Assembly: GCA_035610835.1 (NCBI GenBank)
Contig: CM069449.1
Location: 10,001,855 to 10,065,854 of the forward strand
DNA length: 64,000 nt
Source of the DNA: Ophiura sarsii
Taxonomy: Eukaryota; Echinodermata; Ophiuroidea; Amphilepidida; Ophiuridae
Reading direction: 5' to 3'
Shown here: positions 57,837 through 64,000 of the stretch, piece by piece
Layout of the letters: each line of letters starts with the position of its first letter
Position numbering within the stretch: the stretch's first letter is position 1
The notes under the pieces: generated by a model
Told to the model about the DNA's origin: nothing
The model's database searches: none
What the model saw: the letters and a program-made list of their open reading frames with translations, nothing else
Translations under genes and position numbers: made by a program

Positions 57837-59165
57837 GATTATAATTTTCAATACCTTTACGATATATAAGTATGTTTTTAATATCCCCCACCCATTCAAA
57901 AATAAACTAGGTCCATATCATTTCTGCTCACTAATAACAAAAAGGTGCTAAATTGGCAAAACTTATATGAAATATGAGCATTTTGACCCATTTTCAATTT
58001 ACAGAATTAGATTAGGCAGAAAATTAAAGCGTGTGCTTTTCATTTTCCCGAACGATCCATATTTTTAAATAACCCATAAAAGTGTTATTGTGTAAATTAA
58101 TACCAACAACACAATTGAGGTTTTCATGAAAATTCATGATCTTCAAAAAAATCTTTATTCTGAAATTCATGCTTTGAAACACGAAATCAAGAATTTCACA
58201 AGAATTTCACAACATACAATACTGTACAGTCAGTACTGGGGGAAAATAAGCGTCCCAAAATAAAGCAATCTAACTCTATAACACAAAGCACCATCGCACA
58301 AGCATTGTTCCTTTTATTATTCTCCATACAAGACACAATATGTGACAGACAGATAGGAAGAAGAAAAAAATGAAAACATTTTTTAATAAAATTTCAGTCA
58401 GACTTAAATCCAAACTCACTATTATGTTTTATTGAATACAATAATATCTCCTGGCTCTATTCATACTCTCAAATTAATAAATCCAGGTATGAAATTTGAA
58501 AAAGGTAGAAAATGTGTCCCTTCTGAACGATACAAAACAAGTCTGTTTGGACTCGTGCTGTTGGACGTGACAAGTCTCATTTCAAATATCCGCCGCATTC
58601 TTTGTATGCATTCAGGTATGAAATTCATTTTCAAGCTCATCCTTGTTGTCTCATAGAGCCAGCCCTATTCATGGTCCAACGGTCGCTAACTATGCCGCAT
58701 TTTGATTCCGTAATTTGATCGATGATGGTGTTTTGCCCCTCCAGTGCTACGTAATAGATTGTATGGCCTGTATTTGTTCTACTTTAATCGTGGCACGCTC
58801 TCCTTTTTTATTTTGTCTGAACCGAACGGACAGTCACTCCGTCGTCCTGTTGCTGTGTAAATACAATATAGATGCAATGTCTGCATGGTTATCCGTCTGT
58901 AACCGGTCCTTTTAGGGATGGACCATTAGAAATTGAGTAGGAATGATTGATGCAAGGGGCAAAGGTTTTTTTTCATTATTTTTTAAAGTAAGTTTATCTA
59001 GTTTGAGTTTTGTACTATGATTAAAAATATTAATATTTAACCAAAAGATGACAACTTATTAGTTTGGATATTTTCAGTATGATAAATAGTACCTGTGACT
59101 CAGTCTTACAAAGTTGGTCATTACATTATTACACTGAGAGTTGCAAGTATTAATTGTGCAGCCAT

Positions 59166-59794
59166 TTGTGACCAGTCACGACAAAATGGGAATTTCAAAT
59201 TCAAAGGTGTATTTTGTAAGTTTTAAATGAAACATCTCTCAATACATTGGGTCAAGGCATTCACATTTGTGATGCGATCTTTGAAAACCCGTCGGATTTC
59301 GCAAAATGTGAACTAGGGATTATGGGTAAAATGTTAAAAAAATATGTTGTTTTTTTAAAGATTTTTTAGAAAATTAATGTCCAATCATCATCTTTTTATG
59401 AAATTTCACCTTCAAAAAATTACTTAGGTCACTTTTCTTATTAACCTTATAATGTTATTCTCTTGAACTATGTATCTTTTTTGGCCTGTTGTCATGATTT
59501 CTTGTTTTGTAGCTTTTTATGACATCATCATTCACTTATAACTTTTTTTGTAGTGATCGTAGAAAAATGATCGAAACAGTTCTGTAATCAGCACAGTTTC
59601 AGCTTTCTTATGATGTAAATATCTCCAATATGAAATATCCCACCATGTGGCGGGTTAACAAAGATCGCATCACATTTAATATGACATTATAGATGGAAAT
59701 TCCTTTTTATTTCCTATGTTTTTCATGCTTCACTTCCTTAATGTCTTATAACACATAGTGCCAACAACAGCCCTCTTTTTGATGTGACTGGTGG
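59166..59794. mobile_element. MITE family F, long copy (block copy 1)
   Basis: It starts TTTGTGACCAGTCACGACAA and ends CTTTTTGATGTGACTGGTGG. Inside is a second inverted pair, GTGATGCGATCTTTG (from about 59270) and CAAAGATCGCATCAC (to about 59672), which suggests a nested or internally duplicated element. The central part is shared only with the second block. Confidence 0.7.
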
Positions 59795-59899
59795 TCCCAT
59801 TGCTTAGACGGGATGCATACACTGGTATAAAGATACGGTATACCTGTAATGATACGAGAAAATGTGATGAAAATATGAATTGATATTCATCAACATGTC

Positions 59900-60110
59900 T
59901 TGAAACATGTGGCACATTTCATAGTTATTCTGTCAAAACCTGTGTATTTCTTTTTCTGGCCCCTCAACAATTATGCATGGAATTGTTGCTTTATACATGT
60001 TCAGGGGCAAAAGCACTATATGCAATGTTTTGATAGATGTGTTTTGGCCCTTGAACATGTTTATGTAAGATCATTCTATGATATTGAAATGCCCATTATT
60101 AAGTAACCAA
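59900..60110. repeat. Relative of the 21147-21350 MITE (block copy 1)
   Basis: TTCTGTCAAAACCTGTGTAT, then AATTATGCATGGAATTGTTG, CTTTATACATGTTC and TTTTGATAGATGTG run in the same order as at 21147-21350. A 68-codon frame here is identical in both blocks, because the blocks are near-identical. Confidence 0.65.
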
Positions 60111-60730
60111 GTTTTAAAGGGGATAGGGAGGATTTCCAAATGGTACAAATGTGCCATCTGATTCTCTTTTTGCCTAGAACAAAGGATAATTTTCTTGACA
60201 CCACTTTTGAACTCTTTCAAAGACATGTTTCAATAAGGACCCCTTTTTGCATTCAAGAAACATAAAATAGGATAAAACCCTGTGATATTTAGACTGATCG
60301 TGCATACCCAAATTAAGTGTTCGGTGAAACCTTAGGGGCCCAATTGCTATTGACCAATTAGGAGTACGAGATGAAGATAGAGTTGAAAGACCTACTCCTA
60401 TAATCCCCATTTCCGCCATTCTTAGTAGTGTACCTGCTTACCCATTATGTTTGTTGATGTTGTCAAATGGAATGCCCTCAAGGTTGTGGTGGTACAACGT
60501 ATCTATGCTGCCAGAAAAGACACAAAATCTGCTATATTGCGTACACTCCGGGTAAAATCGCGCAATTTGGGCATCACAAAACATGGGAAGCAATCTGGAC
60601 GGCACACCATTTTGTGTCTTGGGCGTAAATGGTAACTCTAAGTACGCTGCGGAGATGACTGACCGGGATGAACACCCCCTCTAGCAGTGTACTGAGTCAA
60701 GGCCAATATCCGTATCGATGTACGCTATCT
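60109..60730. other. Single-copy spacer before the gap
   Basis: This part is not repeated in the window. An 81-codon minus frame and a 62-codon plus frame (60447-60635) have no recognised domain. Confidence 0.45.
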
Positions 60731-60830
60731 NNNNNNNNNNNNNNNNNNNNNNNNNNNNNNNNNNNNNNNNNNNNNNNNNNNNNNNNNNNNNNNNNNNNNN
60801 NNNNNNNNNNNNNNNNNNNNNNNNNNNNNN
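60731..60830. other. Assembly gap of exactly 100 N
   Basis: 100 unresolved bases. The round length suggests a placeholder of unknown true size. Frames reported through it are artefacts. Confidence 1.
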
Positions 60831-61045
60831 GTGGTTGTTACTCATCACATCAGAGAATACATCGATCAATGTCCTAATATTTACCCTTAGTTTGTTTGCA
60901 TGAAACCCAAATCATCTAAGCAAACACATTGTCACAATTTGCGAGCGATGGATCTTTTAAGGCCAAGTACCCAATAGACAATTGACATGCCCTTGATTTC
61001 CTAAACTGGGGCGCACATAAGGGCCCAGCTGGAATCTGCCATGAT

Positions 61046-61251
61046 CAGCGTTCGAAATAGCGGTAATCCGTGAACCCGAAATGACAAAATTTCCTTTTTT
61101 TCTTCTTGCTGATTATCCGACCGATAACCAAGATCTTGACATCAAAACAACTGAAATAATTGCGGATAACAAAAAAGTTGTGGCGGATAACCTAAATCTT
61201 CTGCTGGGTTATCTGCTGGATAATCAGTTATTTTTACTTATTTCTAACGCG
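61046..61251. mobile_element. hAT-type MITE (block copy 2)
   Basis: Counterpart of 57028-57230. The left end is CAGCGTTCGAAATAGCGG, preceded by GCCATGAT. The right end is worn (TTCTAACGCGG then GCATGAT). It carries an extra CGGATAAC segment relative to copy 1. Confidence 0.75.
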
Positions 61252-61837
61252 GGCATGATATTTTTTAAAAACTTGCAATGACATGTTTTAAAGTTATCAT
61301 TGAGAGCTGGTATTTAAATATAAGACAAACATTTTCAAAATGATTATAAATTTCAATACCTTTACAATACATCAGTATGTTTTTAATAGTTAACCCCCAT
61401 TCAAAAAAAACTAGGTCCATACCATTTTCTGCCCACTATAACAAAAAAGGTGCTAAATTGGCAAAACTTATATGTAATATGAGCATTTTGACCCATTTTC
61501 AATTTACAGAATTAGATTAGGCAGAAAATTAAAGCGTGTGCTTTTCATTTTCCGAACGATCCATATTTTTTAAATAACCCATAAAAGTGTTATTGTGTAA
61601 ATTAATACCAACAACACAAAATTGAGTTTTTCAGAAAATTCATGATCTTCAAAAAATCTTTATTCTGAAATTCATGCTTTGAAACTCAAAATCAAGAATT
61701 TCACAACGTACAATACTGTGCAGTACTGGGGAAAATAAGCGTCCCAAAATAAAGCAATCTCACTCTATCATACAAAGCACCATCGCACAAGCATTGTTCC
61801 TTTTATTCTCCTAGAAAGTCTTTGATTCTCCATACTA

Positions 61838-62228
61838 AGGCCCCCAAAAAAAGAGGTTGTGTTGCCCTCAGCGACCGACCCTAAATCGTAAAAAACTAGG
61901 GTCGCATTTTTTTCTCTTTTTTCTTCTTTTTTCTTTTAGATTTAAATTTGATTAAAAGTGTCTAAATGTTATTATTTCTTGCTTGAAATGAATAAGTAAG
62001 CCAAAATAAATGTTTTTAGACTATTGTCACACTAGAAACATTAGTTAAATTGACACATGGGCCTATACCAATTTTGTCTTGACATAAACCATATATTTTT
62101 CAGCCCAAAAAAAGAATTGAAAACAAATTTTGAAGAAAAAAAAAAGAAAAAAAAGAATTCCGACCGACAGACCTGATTTTAAATTTTTGGCACTTGAGGG
62201 CAACCACAACATTATTTTCTTTTGGCCT
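61838..62228. mobile_element. MITE family A, copy 6 (only in block copy 2)
   Basis: The left end AGGCCCCCAAAAAAAGAGG runs into TTGTGTTGCCCTCA. The right end is the inverse (TGAGGGCAACCACAACATT, then TTTTGGCCT). CGACCGACC motifs lie inside both ends. Block copy 1 lacks the element at the matching place (near 58330). The junction is not perfectly clean. Overlapping 64- and 70-codon minus frames are chance. Confidence 0.85.
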
Positions 62229-63057
62229 AAAGCATGTGACAGACAGATAGGAAACAAAAAAATGAAAACATTTTTTTAATAAAATTTCATTCAGACTTAA
62301 ATCCAAACTCACTATTATGTTTTATTGAATGCAATAATATCTCCTGCTCTATTCATACTCTCAAATTAATAAATCCAGGTATGAAATTTGAAAAAGGTAG
62401 AAAATGTGTCCCTTCTGAACGATACAAAACAAGTCTGTTTGGACTCGTGCTGTTGGACGTGACAAGTCTCATTTCAAATATCCGCCGCATTCTTTGTATG
62501 CATTCAGGTATGAAATTCATTTTCAAGCTCATCCTTGTTGTCTCATAGAGCCAGCCCTATTCATGGTCCAACGGTCGCTAAACTATGCCGCATTTTGATT
62601 CCGTAATTTGATCGATGATGGTGTTTTGCCCCTCCAGTGCTACGTAATAGATTGTATGGCCTGTATTTGTTCTACTTTAATCGTGGCACGCTCTCCTTTT
62701 TTATTTGTCTGAACCGAACGGACAGTCACTCCGTCGTCCTGTTGCTGTGTAAATACAATCTAGATGCAATGTCTGCATGGTTACCCGTCTGTAACCGGTC
62801 CTTTTAGGGATGGACCATTAGAAATTGAGTAGGAATGATTGATGCAAGGGGCAAAGGTTTTTTTTCATTATTTTTTAAAGTAAGTTTATCTAGTTTGAGT
62901 TTTGTACTATGATTAAAAATATTAATATTTAACCAAAAGATGACAACTTATTAGTTTGGATATTTTCAGTATGATAAATAGTACCTGTGACTCAGTCTTA
63001 CAAAGTTGGTCATTACATTATTACACTGAGAGTTGCAAGTATTAATTGTGCAGCCAT

Positions 63058-63686
63058 TTGTGACCAGTCACGACAAAATGGGAATTTCAAATTCAAAGGT
63101 GTATTTTGTAAGTTTTAAATGAAACATCTCTCAATACATTGGGTCAAGGCATTCACATTTGTGATGCGATCTTTGAAAACCCGTCGGATTTCGCAAAATG
63201 TGAACTAGGGATTATGGGTAAAATGTTAAAAAAATATGTTGTTTTTTTAAAGATTTTTTAGAAAATTAATGTCCAATCATCATCTTTTTATGAAATTTCA
63301 CCTTCAAAAAATTACTTAGGTCACTTTTCTTATTAACCTTATAATGTTATTCTCTTGAACTATGTATCTTTTTTGGCCTGTTGTCATGATTTCTTGTTTT
63401 GTAGCTTTTTATGACATCATCATTCACTTATAACTTTTTTTGTAGTGATCGTAGAAAAATGATCGAAACAGTTCTGTAATCAGCACAGTTTCAGCTTTCT
63501 TATGATGTAAATATCTCCAATATGAAATATCCCACCATGTGGCGGGTTAACAAAGATCGCATCACATTTAATATGACATTATAGATGGAAATTCCTTTTT
63601 ATTTCCTATGTTTTTCATGCTTCACTTCCTTAATGTCTTATAACACATAGTGCCAACAACAGCCCTCTTTTTGATGTGACTGGTGG
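63058..63686. mobile_element. MITE family F, long copy (block copy 2)
   Basis: Counterpart of 59166-59794 with the same ends and the same internal inverted pair. Confidence 0.7.
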
Positions 63687-64000
63687 TCCCATTGCTTAGA
63701 TGGGATGCATACACTGGTATAAAGATACGGTATACCTGTAATGATACGAGAAAATGTGATGAAAATATGAATTGATATTCATCAACATGTCTTGAAACAT
63801 GTGGCACATTTCATAGTTATTCTGTCAAAACCTGTGTATTTCTTTTTCTGGCCCCTCAACAATTATGCATGGAATTGTTGCTTTATACATGTTCAGGGGC
63901 AAAAGCACTATATGCAATGTTTTGATAGATGTGTTTTGGCCCTTGAACATGTTTATGTAAGATCATTCTATGATATTGAAATGCCCATTATTAAGTAACC

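Larger units (their letters stand above)
56812..60108 (+). repeat. Duplicated block, copy 1
   Basis: It matches 60831-64000 in the same orientation almost throughout. It is 3297 bp long; removing the 516-bp LINE insertion plus its duplicate leaves about 2781 bp. Copy 2 without its MITE is about 2779 bp. It contains a hAT MITE, a family F MITE and the CATTTTGATTCCG/CGATGATGGTG single-copy core, with no gene seen. Confidence 0.95.
60831..64000 (+). repeat. Duplicated block, copy 2 (runs off the window)
   Basis: It starts directly after the gap and is still matching copy 1 at the last base. The first few hundred bases differ more from copy 1 than the part after about 62330, which is nearly identical. 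It lacks the LINE of copy 1 and has an extra MITE. Confidence 0.95.

Noticed and set aside
60668..60903. ORFs spanning the gap
   Set aside because: They consist mainly of unresolved bases.

Overview
This window looks like a gene-free stretch of a eukaryotic nuclear genome. It is AT-rich, has no dense ORFs, no ribosome-binding sites and no operons, and no frame looks like a conserved cellular gene. It is packed with non-autonomous DNA transposons, tRNA-derived SINE-like sequences, two LINE 3' ends, long simple repeats and minisatellites. Allele-like duplicated blocks beside a 100-N gap suggest a highly heterozygous animal. The repeat style fits a marine invertebrate (echinoderm, hemichordate, lancelet or similar), but I cannot assign a taxon from sequence alone.

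Layout. 1-9 kb: MITEs of several families, a 664-bp hAT-type element with a perfect 8-bp target duplication (4847-5510), and a piggyBac-like element (6072-6788) inserted exactly at TTAA in a dispersed repeat whose empty relative lies at 49.1 kb. 9-20 kb: MITEs, including one nested in another (10394-10808), an inverted-repeat complex (13.5-14.8 kb) and two short hAT elements (16149-16583, 17785-17952). 20-33 kb: minisatellites with 45-bp and 11-bp units, a TTGA array, a second 45-bp array, and a 38-bp satellite of about 94 near-identical units (29082-32664) with a MITE at its right edge. 33-45 kb: MITEs, a G-rich minisatellite (37.5-38 kb), a 93-bp tandem repeat, the second copy of a composite SINE, and two mariner-like elements, one holding a LINE fragment. 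45-56 kb: a GGAT array, a 138-bp tandem repeat and more MITEs. 56.8-64 kb: two copies of a ~2.78-kb block on either side of the gap. One copy carries a LINE insertion with a 15-bp target duplication, and the other carries a MITE.

No element here has an intact transposase or reverse transcriptase, so mobilisation would need enzymes encoded elsewhere. No multi-gene system was found. The most informative content is the set of filled/empty insertion pairs, the nested insertions, and the satellite, whose two variable sites occur in all four combinations. Superfamily calls rest on termini and target duplications read by eye; MITE family letters (A to F) are my own labels.
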